Below the pieces are notes generated by a model. The model saw nothing but the letters and a program-made list of their open reading frames with translations, was not told the origin of the DNA and ran no database searches. This document shows positions 1 through 9,535 of a stretch of DNA of 38,586 nt, piece after piece (position 1 is the first letter of the stretch; every line of letters begins with the position of its first letter). The translations under genes and the position numbers were made by a program. Source of the DNA: Paludibacter propionicigenes (GTDB taxonomy: Bacteria; Bacteroidota; Bacteroidia; Bacteroidales; JAIFNL01); the NCBI GenBank assembly GCA_020721325.1, contig DYNA01000003.1:1-38586 (forward strand), given 5' to 3'.

Positions 1-1140
1 TTACTTTTCATTAATTCCCCACCACTTATTGCTCAATTTTGCGTTGCCTTGTATCAATTTCAAAACTCGCCACGAAGTATTTTCTACTTTATATTCTTGA
101 GGAATTTCCTTCTTTTTTAATTCAATTTCTTCATCTATAACTATTTGCACCGAATTGAGTACTATTTCAGTATCGAAACCACTCAAAATCATGCTTCCAG
201 TATCTTGCGCTTCGGGGCGTTCCATCGATTGACGGATAGAAATAGCCGGAAAATTTAAAATGGCTGACTCTTCGCTTATCGTTCCGCTATCGGATAAGGT
301 ACATTTTGCATTTTTTTGAAGAGAAATATAATCGAAAAAACCAAAAGGTTTCAAGAATTTTATGTTTGAATTTGTTTCGATGTTTTGAAGCTTTTCCAAT
401 CGCTTACGTGTACGCGGGTGAGTTGAAACAATGATTGGAAGCGAATAATTGGCTTCTAAATCATTGAAAAGGGTTAAAATTTTTCTTAAATTCTTTTCCG
501 AATCTACATTTTCTTCTCTGTGAAAACTGGCTACAAAATAATTTTTTGCTTCCAGATTCAGCTTTTCTAAAATGGTTGAATTTTCTATTTTGTTTTTAAA
601 ATAATTCAAAACTTCGGGCATAGGCGAACCGGTCAAATAAATTCGATTGTGAAGCAAACCTTCAGCAAGTAAATGTCTTCGGGCATTTTCGGTGTAAACC
701 AAATTAAAATCCGACAGATGATCCACTACTTTACGGTTTATTTCTTCCGGTACATTCAAATCAAAACTTCTGTTTCCGGCTTCCATGTGAAAAATCGGAA
801 TGTGCATTCGTTTAGCCATATACGACGATAAACTCGAATTGGTATCGCCCAAAATAAGCAAAGCATCGGGTTTTTCTTTGAGCAAAACTTCTTCGGTTTT
901 TTTAAGCACATCGCCAACCGCACTTCCTAAACTTTGTGTATCAATGTTCAGAAAATAATCGGGTTTTCTGATTTCTAAATCCTCAAAAAACACTTCATTA
1001 AGCTCATAATCATAATTCTGTCCAGTATGAACCAAAATATGATGCATGTACGTATCCAAAAGTGGTATTATTCTCGAAAGTCTGATTATTTCAGGTCTTG
1101 TTCCTACAACAGTTAGAATTTTCAATTTTTGCTTAGTCAT
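1..1140 (-). CDS. capG: Non-hydrolysing UDP-sugar 2-epimerase, WecB family, CapG/FnlC type (UDP-L-FucNAc branch)
   Basis: 379 aa; KLKILTVVGTRPEIIRLSRIIPLLD...HILVHTGQNYDYELNEVFFEDLEIRKPDYFLNI is the CapG/FnlC-type N-terminus; GDTNSSLSSYMAKR and HMEAGNRSFDLNVPEEINRK motifs; lies in a capsule locus. Confidence 0.85.
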   Translation of the reverse strand: MTKQKLKILTVVGTRPEIIRLSRIIPLLDTYMHHILVHTGQNYDYELNEVFFEDLEIRKPDYFLNIDTQSLGSAVGDVLKKTEEVLLKEKPDALLILGDTNSSLSSYMAKRMHIPIFHMEAGNRSFDLNVPEEINRKVVDHLSDFNLVYTENARRHLLAEGLLHNRIYLTGSPMPEVLNYFKNKIENSTILEKLNLEAKNYFVASFHREENVDSEKNLRKILTLFNDLEANYSLPIIVSTHPRTRKRLEKLQNIETNSNIKFLKPFGFFDYISLQKNAKCTLSDSGTISEESAILNFPAISIRQSMERPEAQDTGSMILSGFDTEIVLNSVQIVIDEEIELKKKEIPQEYKVENTSWRVLKLIQGNAKLSNKWWGINEK

Positions 1141-1296
1141 TAATTAAACTGTTAAAATATTGATTTTGTTTGAATTAAAAAAATATTTTCGATTGGTATT
1201 TTCACAGCTTCGCCTCCTCAGTCCCATTTTTTAAGAACGAATAAGCAATTTATTTTAAAGCAAAATTAACTATTTTTCACAAATAAACAAACTTAT

Positions 1297-1806
1297 TTAG
1301 TTCCGTATTTTTGTGTCAGATTGACTTATATTTATAAGTAGCGAATAACCAATGTTTTCAATTCGAAGAAGCAATTGTTTTTTACCAGAAATTGTAACAA
1401 TTTCGCCCATAACACCCGATAAAATGCCTTTGATTATTTCTACTTTTTGCCCTATTTTGAAATTTTCGGTACTTACTTTAAACTTAACTTCATTCAGCAA
1501 AGTTTGTTTGATTGCTTCAATTTGATATTCAGGAATAGCAACAGCTTTGCGCTCGAATGTAATATATTTTACTACTCCTTTGACAGTCAATACTTCGAAA
1601 AATTCTTTTTCCGAAACAAAAACAAAAAGATAAGAATTAAATAAAGGAACTTCTATAACTTTCTTTCTATCAGACCATTGGCGCATTGTTTTGATAAGTG
1701 GACAATAATGCTCAATTCCTTTTGCTAAAAGTTCCGCAGCCACCTTTTTTTCATTTCTTGGCTTTGTATAAATCACATACCATTTATATTCTGGCGTTTT
1801 TTCCAT
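1297..1806 (-). CDS. NusG-paralogue transcription antiterminator, UpxY/RfaH-like
   Basis: 169 aa; WYVIYTKPRNEKKVAAELLAKGIEHYCPLIKTMRQWSDRKKVIEVPLFNSYLFVFV is a NusG N-terminal domain; IGQKVEIIKGILSGVMGEIV is a KOW motif; lies in a polysaccharide locus. Confidence 0.88.
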   Translation of the reverse strand: MEKTPEYKWYVIYTKPRNEKKVAAELLAKGIEHYCPLIKTMRQWSDRKKVIEVPLFNSYLFVFVSEKEFFEVLTVKGVVKYITFERKAVAIPEYQIEAIKQTLLNEVKFKVSTENFKIGQKVEIIKGILSGVMGEIVTISGKKQLLLRIENIGYSLLINISQSDTKIRN

Positions 1807-2028
1807 GCAAATCTTTTGTTTTCTTAAATACGTTAAGCAACTATAAATCGCTAAATTTTTTTTTTAGATTTTTATTTATAAAAAACTAATTTTTCTGCAT
1901 TACAAAAAAATAAACAATTACATTTCAAACTATTAACAAAAAAAATAAACGAATTTCTAAGTAAAGAATATTTGAAAAAAAATAAAAAATAATTGCCAAA
2001 ACGAAACAAATTCCTTCAAAACGACAAA

Positions 2029-3057
2029 TTAAAATACGGAATTATTTTCCAAATCTTTTTGTATTATTTCTAATTTTAAAAGAAGCTTTTTTAAATTTTC
2101 TACATCTAATCGAATCGTGTTATGTGAATGATATTCAGATACTTTACCAACCAGTTCGTTTCCTTTTTCAAAATATTGTTCGTAATTCAAATCTCTATTA
2201 TCTGCGGGAATTTTATAATAATTGCCCAAGTCAATGGTTTTTACCATTTCTTCTTGACTTACAAGGGTTTCGTAAAGTTTTTCGCCATGTCGAGTGCCAA
2301 TTATTTTTATTTCATTCTCAGCTTTGTAAAGTTCCTTCATGGCTTGCGCCAAATCGCCCATTGTAGCTGCCGGAGCTTTTTGAACAAAAATATCGCCCTG
2401 TTCCCCATTTTCAAAGGCATACAGAACCAAATTAACGGCTTCTTCTAAAGTCATCATAAATCGAGTCATTTCGGGATTGGTTACCGAAATGGATTTTCCC
2501 TGTTTTATTTGTTCCATAAAAAGCGGAATTACCGAACCGCGCGAAGCCATTACGTTGCCGTAACGCGTTCCACAAATTACCGTATTATTTTCTGTCAAAT
2601 TCCGGCTGCGGGCTACAAACAATTTTTCCATTAAAGCTTTGGTCATTCCCATAGCATTTACGGGGTAAACCGCTTTATCGGTACTCAAACAAATAACTTT
2701 TTTAACTTTATTTTCAATGGCTGCTTTTAACACATTTTCAGTACCTAAAACATTGGTTTTCAATGCTTCAAGTGGAAAAAATTCACACGAAGGAACTTGT
2801 TTTAATGCTGCGGCATGAAAAATATAATCTACATCTTTTACTGCCATTTCTATGGAAGAAAAATCGCGTACATCGCCTAAATAAAATTTTACCTTTTTAT
2901 TATTTATTTTTCGGCGCAAATCGTCTTGTTTTTTTTCATCGCGGCTAAAAATTCGTATTTCAGCTATATCGCTGTTTACAAATCGATTAAGAACGGCTTT
3001 TCCAAAAGAACCTGTACCGCCGGTTATAAGTAAAGTTTTATTTTTAAATAGATTCAT
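2029..3057 (-). CDS. capE: UDP-GlcNAc 4,6-dehydratase (5-epimerising), CapE/FnlA-type extended SDR
   Basis: 342 aa; LLITGGTGSFGKAVLNRF Rossmann motif; IFSRDEKKQDDLR; HAAALKQVPSCEFFPLEALKTNVLGTENVL; STDKAVYPVNAMGMTKALMEK. Confidence 0.88.
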   Translation of the reverse strand: MNLFKNKTLLITGGTGSFGKAVLNRFVNSDIAEIRIFSRDEKKQDDLRRKINNKKVKFYLGDVRDFSSIEMAVKDVDYIFHAAALKQVPSCEFFPLEALKTNVLGTENVLKAAIENKVKKVICLSTDKAVYPVNAMGMTKALMEKLFVARSRNLTENNTVICGTRYGNVMASRGSVIPLFMEQIKQGKSISVTNPEMTRFMMTLEEAVNLVLYAFENGEQGDIFVQKAPAATMGDLAQAMKELYKAENEIKIIGTRHGEKLYETLVSQEEMVKTIDLGNYYKIPADNRDLNYEQYFEKGNELVGKVSEYHSHNTIRLDVENLKKLLLKLEIIQKDLENNSVF

Positions 3058-3155
3058 TGTATTTTTTTATTCTTTTTTTATCCTTTTTTTATAAAAAATT
3101 TGTCAAAAATAAATATTTTTTTACAAATCAAAAATTTTATTTTTTACCAAAAACA

Positions 3156-5603
3156 TTATTTCCTTTTTCGTGCAGAAAAAAGTTTTTGCCAAATATTTTT
3201 TTTATCTTCTTTAAAATACTCATTACCATAGCCATATCCGTAACCGTAACCGTAACCGTAACCGTAACCGTAGCCGTAACCATATAGTTTTGATTGTTTG
3301 ATACCGTTAAATATTATTACAGTTTGCCCGATATTGTTTTCGTTAATTTCGTGTAAAACAGCCGATAAAGCACGTTTTTGAGTGTGATTTTGACGGGCAA
3401 CAAAAATGTTAATATCGCTATATTTGGCTAAAATCAAACCATCGGCTACCACACCTATCGGAGGAGAGTCTATAATTATGCACTCGTATTTTTGTTTTAA
3501 TATTTCAAACAATTCTTTTGTTTTCTCCGAAGCAATAAGTTCTACCGGATTTGGTGGAACAGGACCTGCCGGATAAATATCTAAATTCTCTATCTCCGAA
3601 TGATACACAATTTCTTCGAGTGTAGAATGATTGATTAAGTAAGTCGAAAGCCCTATTTCGTTGGTAAAATCAAAAGCTTTTTGTATTTTGGGTAAACGCA
3701 AATCGAAACCCAAAAGGCATGTTTTTTTGCCAAAAGATGCAAAAACGGAGGCTAAATTAATCGAATTAAACGTTTTTCCTTCTTTCGACATGGTAGAAGT
3801 TACCAAAATGACTATGTTTTCTTTTCCTTTAATATAATATTGCAAATTGGTATAAAGCGACCGAAACGATTCGGCAATGGTTGATTTGGGTTTTTCTATA
3901 AAAACTTTTGTAATAGTTTCTTTGTATTGAATTATACCTGCAATTACCGGTTTATTTGTTATCTTTTCAATTTCCATTTTGGTCATAATTCTATCTAAAA
4001 ACAACATTCTAATGTAAAGATAAATAGTTGGAATAATTATGCCCAATGCTAAGAATATCAAATATATAACTCTATGTTTTACCGATATTTTTACTGCCAT
4101 TTCGGGGCGAGCAAAATCTACTACGCTACTATTGGGAGTGTTTGAGGCTTTTGCAATTTGTGATTCGGCTCGTTTCTGGAGCAAAAAATTGTATATTTCG
4201 TCATTTAATTTGAATTTTCGTTCAAATCCGAATAACTTTTGTTGTGTTTTTGGCAACTTTTGAGCTTCTTTTTCTAATTCTTTAATACGTTGTTGTGCGC
4301 TTTCGAGCGAAATTTTGTTGGAAGTGATTATATTTATTAAATTGCTTTTAATCAGTATTTTAGTACTTTCAATTCTACTTTCTAACGCATAAACGCTTTG
4401 AGTTTTTTCTACCGTATTATTTAATAGTGAAACTCGGTTTGACGTCATTTCTATTAAATCGGTAACTAATTTATTTAGAACCACATCAGAAACACCCAAA
4501 GTTGAGGGAATCATCAAATCATCTAAGTTTTTATTATCGTTAATGGATTTCAATAAATAGTCATAATACTTTGATTGTGTGAGCAATACAGCTTTTTCTT
4601 TTTGCAAATCGGTTAGTTTTTCAAAAAGCTGTTGCGAATGTATGCTAATGTCCATTATTTGATTGGCACTTCTAAAATTTTGCAATTCATTTTCTGCAAA
4701 AGTTAAGGAATCGGATATGTCAGTTAGCTGATTATCAATAAATTCAATGGTATTTGTAGCGATTTTATTTTTGGTATCTAAATTATTTTTTGTGTAAATT
4801 AATGTCAATTTATTTAAAAAATCGGTTATTTTTTCTGAATTTGTTCCGTGAACTGAAAGCTCTAAAACATCAACTTCTTTGTCTAACTGCTCGATAAATA
4901 AATTTTGTTTATAGTATAAAACCAAGTTATTTAATGTGTTAAAACTAAATCCAAATATTTGTTCATCATTTTCAATGCGAATAAAATCGCTGCGCTTTAC
5001 CAATTTAAAAGTAAAATAATCTGTTTTTATCAATTCATCAAAACTATAAGTGCCAGAAAAATTCAAATTATTAATCGAACCAATCGATTTTTGTAGAGTG
5101 TATGAATACAAATTTCCTACTTCATTAATGACCGAAATAAAAAAAGTATTGTCGGATAATATTTTAACACTAAATGTGGCATCAACCAACTGAGGTGCAA
5201 GAGTATCGTATTCAATTATAAAAGGAGAATTTGTGTAAATTTCATTTATATCGTAATCGTTTATTAAATAGTAATTTACATAAAAATTTAAACTTTGTAT
5301 AGTTCGTTCAATCATGGAGTAAGATTGCAGTAAAACTTTTTCGTTCATAATATTTTTCTTTTCAGAAAATAAGTCCATTTCCCCTAAAACTTTTTCGGTA
5401 GAAAATGAGTTTGATGATTCTTGAACCATCAAAGTGGTTTTAACCTCATAGATAGAAGTAGTAAATTTTGCAAAATAATAAGCTCCAATTGTTGCAAAAA
5501 CAACAAAAATTAAATATAAATACCAATTTTGGAGCATTTTTATAAAGAAAGCTAAAAAATCAAAACTTTCTTCTTCAAATTCGTATAGTTTATTATTTTC
5601 CAA
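3156..5603 (-). CDS. Wzc-like polysaccharide co-polymerase / bacterial tyrosine autokinase with (YG)10 C-terminal tyrosine cluster
   Basis: 815 aa; N-terminal Wzz-type domain with TM, coiled-coil middle, BY-kinase ATPase motifs (VTSTMSKEGKTFNSINLA, LLGFDLRLPK, CIIIDSPPIGVVAD), then YGYGYGYGYGYGYGYGYGYGNEYF. Confidence 0.93.
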   Translation of the reverse strand: MENNKLYEFEEESFDFLAFFIKMLQNWYLYLIFVVFATIGAYYFAKFTTSIYEVKTTLMVQESSNSFSTEKVLGEMDLFSEKKNIMNEKVLLQSYSMIERTIQSLNFYVNYYLINDYDINEIYTNSPFIIEYDTLAPQLVDATFSVKILSDNTFFISVINEVGNLYSYTLQKSIGSINNLNFSGTYSFDELIKTDYFTFKLVKRSDFIRIENDEQIFGFSFNTLNNLVLYYKQNLFIEQLDKEVDVLELSVHGTNSEKITDFLNKLTLIYTKNNLDTKNKIATNTIEFIDNQLTDISDSLTFAENELQNFRSANQIMDISIHSQQLFEKLTDLQKEKAVLLTQSKYYDYLLKSINDNKNLDDLMIPSTLGVSDVVLNKLVTDLIEMTSNRVSLLNNTVEKTQSVYALESRIESTKILIKSNLINIITSNKISLESAQQRIKELEKEAQKLPKTQQKLFGFERKFKLNDEIYNFLLQKRAESQIAKASNTPNSSVVDFARPEMAVKISVKHRVIYLIFLALGIIIPTIYLYIRMLFLDRIMTKMEIEKITNKPVIAGIIQYKETITKVFIEKPKSTIAESFRSLYTNLQYYIKGKENIVILVTSTMSKEGKTFNSINLASVFASFGKKTCLLGFDLRLPKIQKAFDFTNEIGLSTYLINHSTLEEIVYHSEIENLDIYPAGPVPPNPVELIASEKTKELFEILKQKYECIIIDSPPIGVVADGLILAKYSDINIFVARQNHTQKRALSAVLHEINENNIGQTVIIFNGIKQSKLYGYGYGYGYGYGYGYGYGYGNEYFKEDKKNIWQKLFSARKRK
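3226..3285 (-). repeat. Hexanucleotide tandem array (10 units; five identical central CCGTAA units on + strand, i.e. TTACGG on the coding strand) encoding (Tyr-Gly)10
   Basis: Read directly: ccatag ccatat ccgtaa x5 ccgtag ccgtaa ccatat; in frame within the wzc-like gene. Confidence 0.97.
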
Positions 5604-5633
5604 TGTTCAAAAATATATTTTAGGTTTAAAAAT

Positions 5634-6425
5634 TTATTTGTTTATGTATGTAAAAATAACTAAAAGCGAAGTTACTGTTGCTAAAACCACTGAAATGGTA
5701 CTCATAAATGGAAAAGAATCTTGCTGCCAAAAAACAGCTCTAAGAGGCTCAATATAAACTACATCATTGGGTTGCAAATAATAATTTTCATTTTCCAGTA
5801 CTTCTACTTTCGTTAAATCAATTGTAAAAATTTTATTTTCATTATCTATGTTACGAATAATTTTTACCGTATTTCTGTTTGCCTGTTTTTTTAAATCACC
5901 CGCTAATCCCAATAAATCATATATTGACATTTTATCTTCATATTCAAGTTGATAGCGACCCGGACGATTGACTTCTCCCAAAATTGTAATAAACCCATCG
6001 GCTAACCGAACTTGTACATTTACCTGATTATAAAATCTACTCAATTTATAAATTAAAGTATCATTTATTTCTTTGATAGTTAGATTTTTAGCTGTTATTT
6101 TACCGATTTCCGGCAAAGTAATATTACCTTGAATATCTATGAGATATACATCTTTATATTTTGATGCAAGTCCTTGTGTTTGAATGATTTGATTACCACC
6201 CAATAATGCCATTTGAGTTTCATTATTCAAACTCGAAATATTGATGTAAAGATTATCTCCGCTTTTAAGTTTATATTCTTCATAAAAAGCTAAATAGCTG
6301 TTTTTTAGCGCGTTTTCATCTGTTTGTAAATAGCGTACTTTTTTTGAAGGAATACACGAAATAGTTAATAGTAAGATACTTACAATATAAAAATATGGTT
6401 TTTTCATTACGCTGCTAAATTTCAA
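5634..6425 (-). CDS. Polysaccharide export outer-membrane lipoprotein, Wza family
   Basis: 263 aa; LLLTISCIPSKK lipobox; YKLKSGDNLYINI polysaccharide-export domain; VNVQVRLADGFITILGEVNRPGRYQLEYEDKMSIYDLLGLAGDL SLBB-like; C-terminal TM. Confidence 0.9.
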   Translation of the reverse strand: MKFSSVMKKPYFYIVSILLLTISCIPSKKVRYLQTDENALKNSYLAFYEEYKLKSGDNLYINISSLNNETQMALLGGNQIIQTQGLASKYKDVYLIDIQGNITLPEIGKITAKNLTIKEINDTLIYKLSRFYNQVNVQVRLADGFITILGEVNRPGRYQLEYEDKMSIYDLLGLAGDLKKQANRNTVKIIRNIDNENKIFTIDLTKVEVLENENYYLQPNDVVYIEPLRAVFWQQDSFPFMSTISVVLATVTSLLVIFTYINK

Positions 6426-6456
6426 TTAACAATGGTTTTATTTTAAATCTTTTTTA

Positions 6457-6487
6457 CAAATATAAAACCAATTTTATCAAATGCAAC
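6457..6487 (-). promoter_or_regulatory. Candidate Bacteroidota promoter for the wza-wzc-capE operon (-33 GTTG, N19, -7 TATATTTG)
   Basis: On the minus strand GTTG (6487-6484), 19 nt, TATATTTG (6464-6457), matching TTG/TTTG-N19-TAnnTTTG; about 30 nt upstream of the wza ATG. Confidence 0.65.
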
Positions 6488-6523
6488 TTTTTTTTATTTC
6501 TTTGGTAAAAAAAGCCATGTTTT

Positions 6524-7162
6524 TTATGAAATTTCAAATATTCTCCTTAGAATGGGTGTAAGCCCATTAAAGAAAAATTCTACTGCTATCACCATGACTA
6601 TCAAGCCCATAATACGCATTAAAACTTTGTTGCCAGTTTCGCCCAAGAATTTGATTATTCGCGATGACGCAAGTAAAATAAAGTACGTGAGAAAGCCCAT
6701 TATTAAAATAACCGAAATTAGAATAGCCTTTTGCTCAGGCAATTGCGAATCTTCCATTAAAATTATTGAATTGGCAATGGCTCCCGGTCCACAAATCATA
6801 GGAATGGCAAGAGGTGTTATTGAAATATCACTAACATACTCATTAATAGTTTCTTCTGCTACTCGCATTCGTCCTAAGCGGGCATTGAGCATGTCTTGAC
6901 CTACAAAGAAAAAGATAATTCCACCTGCTACTTTCAAGGAATCGACTGAAATACCGAAAAACTTAAATAAAAACTGTCCGGAAAAAGCAAAGGCTATCAT
7001 ACTTAAAAATGCTACAATAGATGCTTTTTTGGCTGTTTTATTACGTTCTGCTTCTGATAAATTTGCAGTCATTGTCATAAAAATCGGCATTACACCCAGT
7101 GGATTAATCAGTGTGAAAAATGATGTAAAAACTAAAATGCCAAAAGTTAAATATTCAGTCAT
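6524..7162 (-). CDS. MarC family integral membrane protein
   Basis: 212 aa; six-TM protein; FTSFFTLINPLGVMPIFMTMT and ITPLAIPMICGPGAIANSIILM are MarC signatures. Confidence 0.88.
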   Translation of the reverse strand: MTEYLTFGILVFTSFFTLINPLGVMPIFMTMTANLSEAERNKTAKKASIVAFLSMIAFAFSGQFLFKFFGISVDSLKVAGGIIFFFVGQDMLNARLGRMRVAEETINEYVSDISITPLAIPMICGPGAIANSIILMEDSQLPEQKAILISVILIMGFLTYFILLASSRIIKFLGETGNKVLMRIMGLIVMVIAVEFFFNGLTPILRRIFEIS

Positions 7163-7258
7163 TAAAATAAAATAATTTTTATAATAAAATATAATTTTAA
7201 ACTAAAGTATATATTAATTTAAACCGTAATGTTTTTAATTCTATATTTTAGTTTATTG

Positions 7259-8314
7259 TTATTTGAAGATAAATTCTACCGAAACTGGTAAATGGTCGCT
7301 AAAACCTCCATAATAATTTGTGCCTCCATAAGTTCTGTTGGGAGATTTTTCACCTTTATTATTTGTAAAAAGAATCCAATCCTTTTTAAATATTTTTGCA
7401 GCATTATAAGTGCAAGAAAGTCCTGATTTATTGTTTAATAATGAATGACTTACAATTAAATTATCAAGCATATTCCATTCTCCTTTGAAAAGATAAGTTC
7501 CTTCTCCATTTTGTTTTAAATCGTACATTAAATTGTAAAGTTCTCCGGTATTTTTATTTTCTTTATCTCCGGTAGCACGGAGAGTTTCTAAAATACTTTT
7601 ATTAGTAGGTTCATCGTTCATATCGCCTATAATCAGTATCTTAGCTTCTGAAAAAACTTTTTGTATCGAATCTACTTTATTTCTAAGCAATTGAGCTGCG
7701 TAGATTCTTTTTGTATCGGATTCTTCTCCACCTCTTCTTGAACTCCAATGATTTACAAATATATGTAGTGTATCTTTTTCTTTTACCAACGTTTTTACAT
7801 ATAAAATATCGCGGGTTGTAAAATCGGGTTCTGTTTCAATTTTTACCGGAATATTTTCATTGTATAAAGCTTTAAAAATAAAAGTATTTAAAACCAAAGC
7901 TACATCAATTCCTCTGAAATCGGGACTTTCGTGATGTATTATTTCATAATTTTTACTATCGAGAGGCGAAGTTTTTATTAAATCTTCTACAACTTTTTTA
8001 TTTTCAATTTCTATTAAACCTATTAAATCGGGTAGTTGAGTGCTATCTAAAGATGCTAAAACTTTTGCTAAATCTTTTAATTTTTTATCGTATCGCTCTT
8101 GAGTCCAGTTATTTTTGCCTGCGGGTGTAAATTCTTCGTCTGCTTTTTGGGCATCGTCTATTAAATCGAATAAATTTTCTACATTGTATTCGGCTACTAA
8201 AACTGTCTTATTATCAGTTGATTGGCTATTTTCGCGCTGTTGAGCACACGAGGAAAATACGAAAGTTGAAATTATAAATAAAAAACCATAAAAAAATAAA
8301 GTAATTTGTTTCAT
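7259..8314 (-). CDS. Endonuclease/exonuclease/phosphatase-fold lipoprotein
   Basis: 351 aa; FSSCAQ lipobox; VLVAEYNVENLFDLIDD, DLIGLIEIENKKV, VNHWSSRRGGEE, LIIGDMNDEPT, GGFSDHLPVSVEF motifs. Confidence 0.85.
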   Translation of the reverse strand: MKQITLFFYGFLFIISTFVFSSCAQQRENSQSTDNKTVLVAEYNVENLFDLIDDAQKADEEFTPAGKNNWTQERYDKKLKDLAKVLASLDSTQLPDLIGLIEIENKKVVEDLIKTSPLDSKNYEIIHHESPDFRGIDVALVLNTFIFKALYNENIPVKIETEPDFTTRDILYVKTLVKEKDTLHIFVNHWSSRRGGEESDTKRIYAAQLLRNKVDSIQKVFSEAKILIIGDMNDEPTNKSILETLRATGDKENKNTGELYNLMYDLKQNGEGTYLFKGEWNMLDNLIVSHSLLNNKSGLSCTYNAAKIFKKDWILFTNNKGEKSPNRTYGGTNYYGGFSDHLPVSVEFIFK

Positions 8315-8361
8315 AAAAAGTAATTTTATAATTTAATTTGTAAAAATTTTAATTAAGTAAA

Positions 8362-9249
8362 ATGAAGCTTTTCAAATTAAAAATCAGTCATTTACTAAAT
8401 TCAATCGGTTTTAAAATTTTTCTTATTTTGCTTTTTACTTTTTCTTGTGCAAAAAATAATTCCGATGAATGGGCTTATAAACAATTAGTGAAATCAAATA
8501 AATTATTAGAAATCAATAATTTAGAAATCAGACCTTTGGTTCAGCAAATGTTTTATAAACGTTGCAAACATACAAATAATTTTCGTAAAGAAGTGAATGA
8601 ATTGGATAGTCTTTCTATTATTTTTTTAAAACAAATTTCTATTTTTTTGAAAAATTCAAATATTAAAAAAAATGACTGGCAAACAATTTATTCAGACTAT
8701 TTTATTTTGCAAAAAAAATACTATTTATTTATTAAAAATATCCCTGAATGGTCGATAAATTCTTATAAAATAATAATAGGTAAATATCAGAAAACGGATA
8801 GTGAGTTATTTCCTGAAGTATTGTTAAAAATGCAAAATGATGTATTAATCAATCAATCAATGCTTTACGATTTTATTCTTTTCTATTCCGTTTGCCAACA
8901 TAAGCCAAGCCAATTTTTAAGTGTTGTTGCGAATGATAATAAATTAAATGTAAGTTCTACAAATCGTTTTTCAATGCAATTAATTTGTGATATTTCTTCC
9001 GAAAAAGATTCCTTATCTAAACAAATTACTGATTTACAGATATTTAAAAATGATAAACTATTTCAATTATTACCTGAAATTAAAATAAATAACTGTGATA
9101 CTGCTTTGATTCAAGCTCAAATAATATTAAAAAACTTACCAACTGGAATTTACAAGTTAAAAGGTAATTTTATCCTTAAAAGATTGAATAGAAATGATTT
9201 AAAAGAAATTAAAAATATTTTGCCTTTTGAGTTAATTTTTAAAAATTAG
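8362..9249 (+). CDS. Hypothetical lipoprotein
   Basis: 295 aa; N-terminal hydrophobic segment plus lipobox-like TFSCAK; no recognised domain; divergent from the upstream gene by 47 bp. Confidence 0.6.
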   Translation: MKLFKLKISHLLNSIGFKIFLILLFTFSCAKNNSDEWAYKQLVKSNKLLEINNLEIRPLVQQMFYKRCKHTNNFRKEVNELDSLSIIFLKQISIFLKNSNIKKNDWQTIYSDYFILQKKYYLFIKNIPEWSINSYKIIIGKYQKTDSELFPEVLLKMQNDVLINQSMLYDFILFYSVCQHKPSQFLSVVANDNKLNVSSTNRFSMQLICDISSEKDSLSKQITDLQIFKNDKLFQLLPEIKINNCDTALIQAQIILKNLPTGIYKLKGNFILKRLNRNDLKEIKNILPFELIFKN

Positions 9250-9501
9250 GTAAAATATTAAAAGCCATATTATTAAAGCTAAATAGGTATATGAAAAATA
9301 GCTTGTTTTCTGATTTTTGTGCCGAATAGTGTACATAAGTATCAGATTTGCAAATACTCCTCCCAAAAATTCAAAAATATGCAATGTTTTTTCTGGGATT
9401 CTCCGCTTTTTTTGTTGGGCTTTTATTTTATCGGCTATAAAAAAAATAGCCGATAAAACATTGATAATTAGTAAATAAGCTAAAATATAAGTTAAATTCA
9501 T
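9232..9501 (-). CDS. DUF1294 family small membrane protein (start trimmed to the internal Met; the ORF track starts at 9549)
   Basis: MNLTYILAYLLIINVLSAIFFIADKIKAQQKKRRIPEKTLHIFEFLGGVFANLILMYTIRHKNQKTSYF: DK.KA, RIPE, GG, RHK pattern typical of DUF1294. Confidence 0.75.
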   Translation of the reverse strand: MNLTYILAYLLIINVLSAIFFIADKIKAQQKKRRIPEKTLHIFEFLGGVFANLILMYTIRHKNQKTSYFSYTYLALIIWLLIFYLIFKN

Positions 9502-9535
9502 TTTTTTTATTTTGTATTTATTGTTTGTATTTTTT

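Noticed and set aside
3226-3285. CRISPR or intergenic repeat
   Set aside because: 6-bp units without spacers, in frame within a coding sequence.
3057-3287. Plus-strand ORF encoding ...SVTVTVTVTVTVAVTI
   Set aside because: Antisense shadow of the wzc YG hexanucleotide array plus A/T-rich intergenic; no coding evidence.
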